Assembly: GCA_033239125.1 (NCBI GenBank)
Contig: BSWB01000006.1
Coordinates: 118,032,242-118,096,241 of the forward strand
From: Fagopyrum homotropicum
Lineage: Eukaryota; Streptophyta; Magnoliopsida; Caryophyllales; Polygonaceae
Direction: 5' to 3'
DNA length: 64,000 bases
Below, one piece after another: positions 11,770 through 23,183 of this stretch. The notes beneath the pieces were generated by a model, which searched no databases, was not told the DNA's origin, and saw only the letters and a list, made by a program, of their open reading frames with translations. Position numbers and translations under genes: made by a program. How positions within the stretch are numbered: position 1 is the stretch's first letter; every line of letters begins with the position of its first letter.

Positions 11770-14755
11770 TGTAATATCCGAAAATTTTTCTTTCAATCAA
11801 TTCCGAGTAAAACCGGATTTCGATCCGTTGACCTTTTCATTTCACCTAATTTCAGGTTTCATCACAAATTCTATCATTTTATGTGAGATCTTTTTCTTAC
11901 ATAAAATGATAGAAAAATTACAATAAACCCTAAATTGCAACCATGAGTTCATTTTCAAGACGAGATCATGACAAGGCCATGACGACGCCATCCGACGAGT
12001 TTTGACAAGACCATGACAAAGCCAAGACGAGACCATGACGAGACCAAGACGAATCCATGACAACATTTGACAAGGTCATGGCACATTTTTGACAAACCTT
12101 AACAACCATGCCTAAGGCTTAACAAACTTCTCAGCCCACCTCCATCCTCCTTAATGATGCAGCCCAAGCCATATTATCATTCAACTTTGCTTCCCTTGCT
12201 TGTGGTCCAGCCCATCAGCCACAACTTTGTAACACACTCAGCCCAACATGCAAACCATCAGCCATAGCGTGTGACATGCTCAGCCCAGCAGGCAGGTAAC
12301 GTCTTCTTTCTCTCCCTCCTATCCCCACGATTACACGCATTGAAGAGGGAATCGCACACCTTCCTTCTGAGAACAATTCTTGCAACGGAAATCAGGCAAT
12401 CTTCAAAACTTCCCTTACTCATTCCGATTCCCTCCCTTTCTTCACGCTAGTCGGGACACGCTCCATGATCTGCTTTCCTTCTGCGTATAGCAAAGATAGC
12501 AGCAACTCACACCTCCCTTAACCAGCCAAGAGATTACACTCTTACCTTCTACATTGACTTGAATCCCTATCCCTTTCCTGGTCCACACAAATCCTATCAC
12601 TAGAGTCACCCTTCCTCGTCTGTCCTCATCGTCAACGGTGAGCATCGAGTCGCTCCATCCCTCTCCTCCTCCTGCATTGACGACGACGACTGGAGGACCT
12701 TCATCGACGACAACTCAGAAGAACATCAAGCATCTTCCTCTTCCCCTCCACAAAAGCGTTGCGAAAGACCAATGTATGGCGTCCATCCTGGTGTGTAACA
12801 ACAACCACCTATTTTCCGGAGTACCCAAGTTTAGACCCTCCTTCCTTCAATCTATCTAGGTTTCAGACCTTGGCAGCAAATCTGGGTGCCTTTACACCTC
12901 ATCCGTCCCTTCGGCATCAAGGTGAAGGAGGACTACTCTTGTGAAGCATTGGCGTTGAACTGGATCAACAGAGGGCCACTCCATCGACATCAAATTCCAG
13001 CCAAATATCTGCGTGTCGAAGACCACTGCACCATCGAGGACCCCTTCCTGAAGTCGTCTCCACGCCTGCAAGAGAGCCAGGTAACCTAACTCCACTGCCA
13101 GGATATACGTATGTCCAGACCTTGAGCGGAAATAATGGTGCAATGTTGGTTGTTCTCAGGACTTAAAGTGATGATCAATATATACCAAAGAGATTGGGAA
13201 GGATCGAACTGGTGGTGTGTGGGTGAACCCTGAATACAAGCTAGTAGTGGGTGAGAATCAAACCTAGGATCTATTGTTTTTCCTGTGTTTCAAGTTCAGG
13301 AACTGTGTTGAGTAACCATGTTTAAGCCTACGTTTTGATAGGTTAGAATTATAGTTCACCGTTCAATTTTTAATACGACTTAGAGTGTTCTGCATGCTGA
13401 GATATATCAAAAATTGAGGTCGATCCAATGGTCGGATCTGGTTCTACGAGAGTGCAAAGTAGGCTGTTTAGGTAGTTGAGAAAATTTGTAATTTTGACTA
13501 AGTATGGATTTACTAGATGTTTAACCAACTTAAAGAATTTATGTAGGAATTGTGTCTGGGTAGTTTTGAGAGATCTTTGCTCCTATGAGTAGCATGAATA
13601 TCATAAATGACCTAGAGATTTATTTCGGAATTTTTAGATTTTTATACGAGCCTCGTATCTTATGTAAAAGTCGGACCTTAGCGACTTTTGTGAAAATCAA
13701 GGATGGTGTGTAACTCTTATAAATCTTTAGCGAACTTTCCGTGAGAGCAAGATGGTAGAAATAGATTCCAAAGGAGAGTTTGAAACCAAGTTAGGGAAAA
13801 TCCTGGAATTTCGGGACCAGGGGTAAAATGGTCATTTTACCTTAGGAGGACTTTTTAGTCATTTTCTCTTGACGAGTTTGTGTATCTTAGAAGTTATAGA
13901 CTTCTAAGATTATGAGATGTATTTTGATCCACGTGCCTTGTATGACAGGCGTTTGATTTTCTACTGTTGAAGACCGAGTTGGGATGGAGAGAATTGTGGT
14001 TTGATTTAGGTAAGTCCTTTGGGCTTACTTAGCTGACTTCTAAATATGAGTATGAATAATGGTAGTGGTGTGTGAATGAGATGTTTATAGTTATATTTTA
14101 GTAATAAATATATACCGACCTATACCTTGGCCTAAGAGTAACGGGCGGTGGCATTCTGCTTAGTAGCCTGAGGGCGCTGGGGGTTTCTTTAGGGACTAGT
14201 CCACACTCGGTTTGTAGTGATGCTACCGGCAGAGGTAAGCTAGACCTACACCGGTTGGATAAGGAACAGAGGCGAGAACTCTTAAGATTCTCGTGCCACA
14301 ACTTTAAAACGGATTTAAGTGAATCACCTAAGAGATCAGATAATAACCAAATTGTGTGCCAGCATGATGGGTGTTTATATTACCTTGTTTGTGTGTTGTG
14401 TTATCCTTATTCTGCTTATATTTGGATTGTTAGCTAACGTTTTATCCGTGTTGTAGATTTGTAGAGATAGACAGTTGCAGAGAGATCCGGAACGGATGGT
14501 CAGCCGGGTCCACGTACTCATTAGATGGGGACGGGGGAGTCTCCCATACAACATGCATGTTATGTATATGTTATGTTTTGTAAGGCTGTCACATGTGTAC
14601 ATTCATACAATAAGAATATTATGTTTCGAAATTGTTTTAAGTACATTTGTGCCTTGTTGTAAGATCCAAGTAATGTTGTTGTTAAACCAAGGTCGGGACC
14701 CATTGTGAGGTCCTAACTAGTAGCTCCCCGAGTTCCGAGAACTTGGGGTGTTACA
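11770..14755 (+). repeat. 3' LTR of LARD-like element 1
   Basis: Near-identical copy of the 5' LTR with the same termini, followed by the GCAGC duplication. The conserved hairpin is at 13885-13909 and the donor-like dyad at 14009-14031. Confidence 0.92.
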
Positions 14756-15484
14756 GCAGCTTGCACAGGCAAGCTCGGTGTGGCCTAGCCGGTCCGGCTC
14801 TCTAGCGACAAGAGCAGCAGAAGGCGACTCTTCCCTTGGCTACTGGTGGAGGCACAACAGAGGGATATTTCCAGATGGAGGTGCGAGAGAGAGAGATGGC
14901 TGGATTCGACCACCAGGGTTCCTCCGTCGAGCTTCCGGACGGTGGGGACGCAGCAACAGCGAGAAGAAGGATGAGTGTGGTTCCAGCACCAGGGTTCCAA
15001 CCTTCCAGGCGTGAAGAAGGAGGCGGGAGAGCTTGTGCAGATGGTTGGTTGCAAGTGAGGAAGGGAAGGGAGAGGTTGTGGCAGTGAGGACCGAAGGGTC
15101 GGCCCAGAGTGCGAGAGGTCGCCCCACTGCCGGTGACGAGGGGTCGGGATGCAGAGCCAGGTCTGCACAGGCCTATAGGGAGAAGAAACGAGGGGTCGGT
15201 CGACCGCCTCACCGGATGGGAAGAAAAAAAAGAAAAGAAAAAAAAAGAAATAAAGGTAAAGGGAGTAAAAGTGGATTCGATCCAAACGTTAGGGACGGAA
15301 TTTCTAAATCTGAAAATTTTTCAACCTTTTCGTGAAATAAAAATATAGGGGAAAATTTTTTGTGGAAAAACTCGCAAAATATACTTTGCAAATACAAAAA
15401 AAAATTATTTAAGCTCTTAAAGTATCAATAAAAGCTGAAAAATAAATATCGCAAACGCGCCAAAAATTGGGGCGTTACATCGGG

Positions 15485-15692
15485 CTACATCATCAGACAA
15501 CCTTATGAATATTTCAGAGTGAGCTTGCTCCTCCAACTCCACCTTTTTGTCGGATGAAGTGTCTGCTGGGAACTTTCCTTGGACAATGTTCCAACATTTT
15601 TCTCTAATGAGAATAGCCCTCAACTTCAGTTGCCATATGACAAAGTCTGAAGTGCCATCGAAGAACTTTAGCCGGATTGTGTTCTCAAACAT
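15485..15692 (-). pseudogene. copia gag, N-terminal part
   Basis: The minus-strand reading starts with MFENTIRLKFFDGTSDF and continues with WQLKLRAILI, the usual beginning of copia gag (a start Met, the L/F-G motif, then W-K-x-K/R-x-x-L). It runs to IRLSDDVAR, where the TCGGG duplication and the solo LTR begin. Sense and frame match the C-terminal half at 1715-2392, so both are halves of one gene separated by about 13 kb of inserted DNA. The start Met lies about 265 bp inside the primer-binding site, a normal leader length. Confidence 0.88.
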
Positions 15693-15974
15693 AGTCTCTT
15701 GTTCACAATAACAAGATCCCAGAGGTCAGATACTAATTTTGTTTTGAATGAAAAACAAAAACCAGGCAAGATTGAGAGCACTAAAGTTTCTCAATCTCAG
15801 ATTTCGGTTGGCAGAGTTATAAAAGGCACAAAAGACAAGTAAAATCCCCTTTTTTAAATCGAAGAACAAGATCATGAGCGGAAGCAAGAACAGAGACAAA
15901 GCTTTTAAAATAAGAACACAAGAACTAGGGTTTTGTAGTTCCTTTGAAAGACAAACCAGGCTCTGATACCAAAT

Positions 15975-16570
15975 TGATAAAACTAGAACTGAGCTATTTT
16001 CAATTAAAACGTCACAGATCTAGAGTGATCTTGAACAATAAAACGATTCGAACCAACAAACAAAACTTAGTGACGTAGTTCGGGTTTTTGTATAAAACCC
16101 TAATCTACGGGATTTCAGGAGGGGAAATCCGTCCCAATCCACTAGGTAGAGAGAACGTGTGATTACAAGTAACTACAACTTCAAATCAAGACCAATAAAA
16201 CCCCAACAAAGAGAAAACAGAACAAGAACAACAAGAATTAAAAAACCAGATGATGCCAACGCAACTAGAAACAAGCTTCTAGTGAAGCTTGTGTTCGTAA
16301 TCTGATCTTCTCACGAAACACACAAGATCGCTTCTCACTTTCTCTCTTTTTCTTTCTCTCACTTCTTGGAGAAGAGGAACTCAGCAACTGGCCGATCCAA
16401 TCTACAGTACCTCCAAAGCTCAGCAACAATGCCTTTATACCTAGGGTAAAGGGGAGACGGCCAACAACTGGTGAAGAAGTCACATGCTCTCATTAATCCA
16501 ACAATGAGATGGATCAGGCCCAATCCAGAGACAAAAGGCCCAACTAGCAAGACTTACACCGGCTGTCACA
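15975..16570 (-). repeat. copia 5' LTR with adjacent primer-binding site
   Basis: The block begins TGATAAAAC on the plus strand and ends GGCTGTCACA, giving TG...CA termini on both strands. On the minus strand it is followed, after AAT/ATT, by TGGTATCAGAGCC (15959-15971), complementary to the 3' end of initiator tRNA-Met. It is about 596 bp long. The partner LTR is outside the window, so the outer border (16568 or 16570) is not fixed by a target duplication. Confidence 0.8.
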
Positions 16571-17890
16571 ATATTATATATATACATATAACAACTGAAA
16601 GCTATTACGTTTCCCATAATGGCACAATATACTAGATCATCATACACATTAGAGCAACTCAGGTTATGTTTGAATCATGTCAGGACATCACTTAATACTT
16701 TAAGTGCCCTTGTACATTATCAAACAAGTCCTAAACCACCAACTAATGTATAGGTATTCCAGTATATGTGTATGAGGAATAATTGGTACAAGAATTCAAA
16801 GTTGTAGTAATTCTATGCTTAACCTATTGGTTATTAACATAACAATACATTATTAGGTCATTCTTATGTTAAGACATTTTCTTAACTCTTTTTCTTGTAT
16901 GCTATCATAACCAATTTATGGTGTTGGTATTTTCTTAGCACTTTGTACCATATGACATTTATACTATATGATTTGGCATGCAGATGAAAAACAAAGTGGA
17001 AGTGTTGATGATTTTCAAGAATCTTGTGTGGAAGACAAATTAAAGGAGTGACGAAAGTGAAATATACTATAGATCATGCATTAGAAGACAAGATTTGTGA
17101 TCTCTATGACATTTTTGTTGATGTATTATTCTGATTTACGATTGTACTCCACTTCTTCATGCATAGTCTTTGCTCTGTCCCTCTTTTGTGGCAGGAGGTG
17201 CTCTATTTCTTTCTAACAGCATTTGATATCTCATATTTGATGTGATACCAGGGGCTTGATGAAGATGGGCGAAACTCTAAATTGGTCCCTTGATATAGGG
17301 CAGTCTGTAGATTTAGTCATGTTATCTTGATGTAATTCAAGTTTAGCATTGTAGCAAAAATCTTTCGGGTATTTGTTAATATTTCTTTCATAAGGGTGGT
17401 TAACAGTGACTTCAATCACGCAAGTATGATTTACTTCTAATAAAACTATCCAGGTTCTCTTTCTTGTATCCTGATGGCGAATTTGAGTCCCCTCTCGCAT
17501 ATATTGTCGTTTTAATTGAAGGGTAACCCACTTGTATTTCGATTGTTTGATTGCAATTAAACTTGCTTTATTAGTTGTGTATTCTCATTGGTTTGTTGAT
17601 TGATTGATGTTTTGCAGTGTATATGTGCAATTGTGCATACTTTTGGGTATGTTTGATTGATTTGAGTTGGTGATCATCCTTATTTCCATTTAATATTGAA
17701 CGTGATTGAATTTAGTTGACATATTCATTCTTTATGTGTTACCATCATATGTTTATGGATGTATCGAATTTTCTTTAGTCTTATGAATTGTTGCTCAATT
17801 GCTTCTGTTTCTAAATTTCCGGGAAGTCCTTTTTGATTTTTCCCAATTCAAAATACTTGTTTACTTTGATTATTGCAAAGCTGGTGATTT
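16571..17890. other. Unassigned 1.3 kb between copia and LARD-like element 2
   Basis: Moderately AT-rich DNA with no long open frame and no recognised repeat. At 16984-17051 a short acidic frame (SVDDFQESCVEDKLKE then a TGA stop) follows a possible AG acceptor and could be a last exon. No upstream exon was found, so it is not called as a gene. Confidence 0.5.
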
Positions 17891-18735
17891 CTTTGTGTGA
17901 CACGCGTTTGAGTTTCTACGATTGCGGACCGAGTTGAGAAATTGAGAGTTGTGATTTGATTCAGGTAAGTCCTTGCGACTTACTTAGCTAGTTTCTGGAT
18001 GTTAGTGGGTGATAATAGTGGTGTGTGTGCAATGTGTGATATAATAATAACTTGTTAGGACGACAGTTGTTATTGTGTTTTAAGGCCCAAGTGTATGTAT
18101 AACGGGCCGTGACATCACTGCCCAGCTCTGACAGGAGACTGGGAGGTTCTCTATACCCAGACCATACAGATACAAGGTGAGATGCATCGGACCCATTCCT
18201 GATGGTTACACGGGGGCGGAGGCGAGGTTTGGGAATCCCTCGTGTCACAAAATAAGTATCATTAGTAAGAGTGAATGACTTAAATGAAGATAATAAACAT
18301 ATTGTTTGAAAGCATGATGATTGTTTACTTTTGCTATGTGTGTGTGTGATATTATTATCATTCTACTAATATTTAGATAGCTAGCTAATGGTTGTTCTGT
18401 TGTGTTTTTAGATTTACCGTAGGTTATAGCAGCAGCTGAGTGATCCGGAAGTAGTGGTCAGTCGGGTCTACGTACTCCTTAGAGTGGGGGTTGGGTTGTT
18501 ACTTTGTTGTCCTTTCCTCTTGTTAAGACAGTTAGTCTTTTTCGTTTTTTTAGTACGAGAGGCTGTTAGACGTTGTTGCATTCATTCCTTTGAAAATACT
18601 ATCTCATGAATTTTGGTTTTTCTTATTTGTGTCTTGTTGTAAGATCCTAGTAATATTGTTGTCAAACTAAGGTCGGGACCCATTGTGAGGTCCTAACCAG
18701 TAATGTCCCGCGTTCAGAGAATTCGGGGTGTTACA
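17891..18735 (+). repeat. 5' LTR remnant of LARD-like element 2
   Basis: Only the last ~845 bp of the LTR remain, beginning at CTTTGTGTGACA and ending TTCGGGGTGTTACA. The donor-like dyad is at 17964-17986. The left border is an abrupt break against unrelated sequence. Confidence 0.85.
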
Positions 18736-18738
18736 GCA

Positions 18739-18750
18739 TGGTATCAGAGC
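18739..18750 (+). other. Primer-binding site, initiator tRNA-Met type
   Basis: TGGTATCAGAGC lies three bases after the LTR end, at the same spacing as in LARD-like element 1. Confidence 0.92.
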
Positions 18751-21700
18751 TCTAGGTTGTCAACAATGACACTTGAAATCTTCTGAAAGACCGAATAAGT
18801 TCTTAAGCAGAACCCGTATAGGGATCTGAATTTTAAAAAAGACTTTTGGTTTTCAAATGCATGCATAGTTTGGTTGGGGATAGAAAGTACGGCTGACCAC
18901 CACTATTACCACGGATCTCAGTATGCTTAGTATGGACTTTAGATTTTTACTCTCGTTGGACTTATTAGCTTGATTATAAAGATTTCTGATATAGATAAGT
19001 ATATGCCGAAGATTAGTAGAAATTATAGTTATAACAAAATAAGATCCTCGCCCCGTGGAGACGCCTATGTATATTTGAAGGGTTTCAACGTGAGGATAAG
19101 TACGGGTCAGCTTATGAGCATTAAGGTAAGCGAACGTCCGGACAACTCCTTCGAACTTGTTAAAGAACATCAAGATGGAAAACTGAAGACTAAAAGACAA
19201 CACCACCGACGATGACAAGAAGGAAATCCCGAGTCAAATCAATAGGATCAAATGAAGAATATACATGAGAGTAGTTCTGGAAAAGCGTTGGATGACCGGC
19301 AAGTATACAAATTGGAAGAGACAACCCATAGGTTCTTTCAAGTGTGGTGTAAACAACGTTACAAACAAAGTGGATGCCTTCAAAAACACACATAGGCATG
19401 AAATTCAAGGTGAAATATAGTAGTGATCCAGACAAGAGGCATTGAATCTAAGCTTACTGACGGACTAGAGGGTGAAAGTTTGAGGGTAGAAGCAGGGCGG
19501 AATATGATCACTCTCGACAAGCTACTTGACACCACAATAAAGATGGAAACCGAGACAATCATAAGCGTAGGGGTCAGGATGAGATACATTGTCAATCCCA
19601 ATACGAAGAATCAAAGAGCCGCACAATGAAAGCTTACAGGTTGCTAGAAAGGGGAAGGCCGATTTTACCAACATGGAAGTGGTGTGACCTCCTAGAACAC
19701 ACAAGAATTACAACAAGAATCGGGATACAACAAAGACCGGATTTCTATAAAGGCGGAAGTACAAGCAGCACCCCAAGGAAGGAGGGTGTAGGAGAATAGT
19801 CTTGAAAAAAAAAAAGAAAAAAAAGGGTCTCTAATAACTTCGCACTCACGAAGGGATTTAAGTTAATAACACTAGCGGGTCATAACAGAGAACCGCAAGT
19901 GAACAATAACTCGAGTAAAAAGAATCATGGAGAAATGCCTACAAGTTATCGTAGAAGAATTGATAAGTCTGTTGGCGGAAGACGAAGATACAACTAGACT
20001 CGTAAGAGTATAGTGCTCTTATGGGAGTGTAATTTGTAGAAGGAGATAAAGGAGTATAAATGGAAGAGAATTATTTTCACCTGGTATATCAAACCTCAAA
20101 AGAGATAGAAGAAAAGTAAGTCTACGATCTTATAGAAGGTCAACTACAGGCTAATTGGTAACAACGGAGAATTTGCACGTGTTGGCTAACTAGTGATGGT
20201 TGGGTGACAGATAAAAAGAATAACCACAAGGTTATAAAGGAATTTTAGCGACATCTAGTGAATTTCTTTCAAAGATCAACGACGACAATGGTGAAGTTAA
20301 ATCAATACAAGTACTAGTAGCCTTGATGGTAACAGTGAATGAGTCCAATACGACAACTCTAATAAAGAAATTAAAGAGAAGCTCTTGACGGTCGGTAATG
20401 ACCATTGATGATAGTAATGGTGTAAAGAGAATTGTTGTGAGTAGTTGCTTACTACTGATAAGGAAAGATACCTATCAAAGTTAGTAGAGAGTGATCCCTG
20501 TAAGAAGAACTGGAAGAGTAAGAAGAAACAGACGATTGTGGACATGTCCTATGTCTTAGCATTCCACACAAGTAGGACTGATGGTGCTCCTCCGAGAAAA
20601 AGTGGGGTCAAACTGTCTAGATTGACAAAGGAAGCCCTTGTGATTAAAGATGTGACACAGAATTATTGGAATTGTAGAGGCGGCACAAACATATAGAGTA
20701 TGATTTACAGCCTTGGCGAAATGTATGATCGAGTTGTGAGGTGATTGCAGATGGAATCTGCATGCTGGCTAGAACAGACATGAGAAGGAGTAAAGTTGAA
20801 TGACTAAAGGTTGCTAAATAGATCCGATACTACCCCAATAAGATAATTACCGAAAGGTGTCTATATAAGAGTAATGAGAAATGGTGGTACTCCGATGAAA
20901 ATTCAAGCTCGATTGATGACATAAGAGTTGATAAAAGTAATAAGACCAACCAACGTGGTCCGTAAGGCGTATACGAGGAAACACAAAGGGATTTAACTAT
21001 CCTACTAGGGGGTAAAGATTTATAGAAGATAAAATGACACGAGCATAAGGACAACATAATAAATGCGAGTCGAGAACTTTGATTTTTGATAAAATCATAT
21101 ACAACTGAGGTTTCTTATGCAAACGGTACCAATAGGTGTTTAATAAAAGTCATACACATTGGACCGATAACGCTTTGATGGATAAAGGGTAAACCAAAAG
21201 AATAACTTAACGAGTAAGAAGGAAAGTCATGTATCAAAAGGCGGGTCTTGCTAAATTGGAATAAAGTGTTGAGATGATGATGCCTTTGTAGAATCTATGC
21301 AAGAGTACAACGTAACTGAGGTTCCAAAATAAAATGAGCAGTAATGATCAATTGAAAGTTGAGACCGATTCAGGGGAGGAAATTGTTATAAGACGAGTCA
21401 CCTAGTAGAAGAGTTCACAAGACAAGCTTGAGAGACCAAAATAGATAAAATGTCGATCCGCATATGAGGGTCTAAGGTGCATGGAATGGGGTACCTACAA
21501 TAGAGTGTAGAAGCAAAATGTAGACTTTACAAGTGTGGAGAGGTTTTGACCTCCTCAAAGATATAGGAATTTGAAAGAAATTACAATGCCGGTATCAAAG
21601 AGTTGAAGCCCTATGGCGGAAACAACAGAGTTTCATGAAGGCAATATTGCCGGTAACACTAGCGAAGGAATGTATATATGAGAACGGCCTTGGTGGACCC

Positions 21701-23183
21701 GAAAGTTCAAGGTAACCCCAATTATCACGGGACCTAAGTCATCAACACCGACTGTCCATTCAAGGGGAACTTCAAGGGGATGATAACTAAAGTCATCAGA
21801 ACTACCAAGACACTCACCAGCTATCGTTGAAGACTTGGAATGACTATTTATGTCAAGATGAATGACCTAGTTGGGCTCAAGAAGTAGAGTTAGCCTAAGG
21901 AAACAGAAGTGTGGAAGATAAAACAAATTAGCGAAGCATGAAAGGATTAAGCGAGCAGATGATGCTCACCAAGAATTTAACGCCAGTATAGGCATGAGAA
22001 GAGTAAGTCCGGGATATTGAGATAAGTCAATTATAGACTGACCGACGTCAATTGAGGACGTGTAAGTGTTGGTTGGTATTGACGAGTAGGTACCGTTAAG
22101 AAGAGACATTAGTGACTGCGGAATTAAGAGGTAACTTTACCGATGTCTTGGAGGATTCCCCAAGTAGGCAACGACAACCTTCTGGGATGATCTAAGGATA
22201 TAGAGAGAAATCGGGTTAAAGGTTGCTTACTGGTTGGTTGAGAACAGACTACGGTTGAGTAAGAGAGTAAGGGTCTGTTTGAAGAGGATCTTGCTAGTAT
22301 TAGAAGGGAAGTATAGGCGGGAGTTGGGTAAATCATGTTGACCCTCAGAAAGACGCCATTGTAACTAATGGGTGTTACACCAGAAGCGTGGTGGGCCCAT
22401 AAACCACAGATGAAGAAAATCAATGTTAGGTTAACTATGATTTCAAGTTAAGGAATTAGAGATCTATATGAGAGGGTCCACTTGGGTGTGTGTTTTATTT
22501 TGAGTTATATAAATTTGAAAGCTTGACAAGAAGTAGGTGAAAACCCATTAATTAAGGAACGATCCGATTAGGTCCCCTTGAAAAAACCGGGCCAAGCGGT
22601 TTGTATTACAAAGAGCATTTGGCACTTAGTAAAGAGCCAACAGAAGTTAAGATCATTATTTCAGAATCGATAGTCGGGAACTTTCGAAAGGAAAAAACAA
22701 GTGGGCCCAGTGGAAGGAAAAGTTAATTTTGGCTTGGTAGAGTCATCAAAAGAGTTGGAAGTAAGTTTAGAAAACCAAACCATTGAGAGAGTACCTACCG
22801 GACCCGAGACACGTCGTCAGTCATGAGGACCGGATGGTCGAGCCAGATCATCACTTTGAAGAGTCCCCAATAGCCGCCCTAGAGCGCAGTACTAGACATC
22901 TACGGTCTAGGGATATACCGATGTTGACGATCCAGTGGTATAGACGAGGATCAGATTAGTAGTACTCGGATATTGTTCTGTAACTTTTATGATCATGCAA
23001 TGAATTGAGTGATTGTGTTTTTATGTGTTGCATGTGTATGATGATTGAGTAGTCCTTGCATGTTAGGAATGGGAGTGGAAAATTTAGTAGAAATTGAGTA
23101 GGTAGTTCTATCGATAGAAGTCATTTTGTTTAGATGTCCTTATTCTAAGTTTCGGGACGAAACTTATTCTAAGGGGGAACTAA
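18751..23183 (+). other. Non-coding interior of LARD-like element 2
   Basis: About 4.4 kb without gag or pol motifs; the longest frames are under 130 codons and resemble nothing known. It ends with CTAAGTTTCGGGACGAAACT and an AAGGGGGAACT purine tract. It aligns by eye with the interior of element 1 in many blocks, in the same order. Confidence 0.75.

Larger units (their letters stand above)
4628..14755 (+). mobile_element. LARD-like non-autonomous LTR retrotransposon, complete
   Basis: A full-length element of 10,128 bp with two LTRs of about 3.0 kb and an interior of about 4.1 kb. It is flanked by a perfect GCAGC target duplication (4623-4627; 14756-14760). It has a tRNA-Met primer-binding site right after the 5' LTR and a purine tract right before the 3' LTR. 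No frame longer than about 100 codons and no gag or pol motif occurs inside. Long LTRs around a non-coding interior define large retrotransposon derivatives (LARDs). The TTTCGGGACGAAACTT motif before the purine tract is also seen in the Tekay chromovirus at 44.8 kb, which suggests that a Tekay-type element supplies the proteins (inference). Confidence 0.9.
2398..15479 (-). mobile_element. Reverse-oriented solo LTR (Tekay/LARD type), split by a LARD-like element
   Basis: The sequence starts TGTAACACCCC and ends GGGGCGTTACA, flanked by TCGGG on both sides (2393-2397; 15480-15484). Without the nested element and its duplication, about 2.95 kb remain. No primer-binding site, polypurine tract or coding region is found, so this is a solo LTR left by LTR-LTR recombination. 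Read on the minus strand, it shares the end block GGGACCCATTGTGA and other conserved blocks with the LARD-like LTRs at 4.6, 23 and 29 kb and with the Tekay LTR at 43 kb. The part at 14761-15479 is the GC-rich start of the LTR; overlapping open frames there are not convincing genes. Confidence 0.88.
1..16570 (-). mobile_element. Ty1/copia LTR retrotransposon, decayed and split by nested insertions
   Basis: Read on the minus strand, the order is 5' LTR (right), primer-binding site, gag, protease and integrase, running off the left edge before the reverse transcriptase is reached. The gene order gag-PR-IN is that of Ty1/copia. Gag is interrupted at a TCGGG target duplication (2393-2397 and 15480-15484) by a solo LTR, which contains the LARD-like element. 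The 3' LTR and outer target duplication lie outside the window. Several frameshifts and lost catalytic residues show that the copy is dead. Lineage within copia was not determined. Confidence 0.9.

Noticed and set aside
14785..15348. Several overlapping frames of 80-166 codons on both strands
   Set aside because: They lie in the GC-rich start of the solo LTR, overlap in many frames and show no domain.
19423..19629. Short frames in the LARD-like interior as gag remnants
   Set aside because: No zinc knuckle or capsid motif; the homologous region of the other LARD-like element does not keep the frame.
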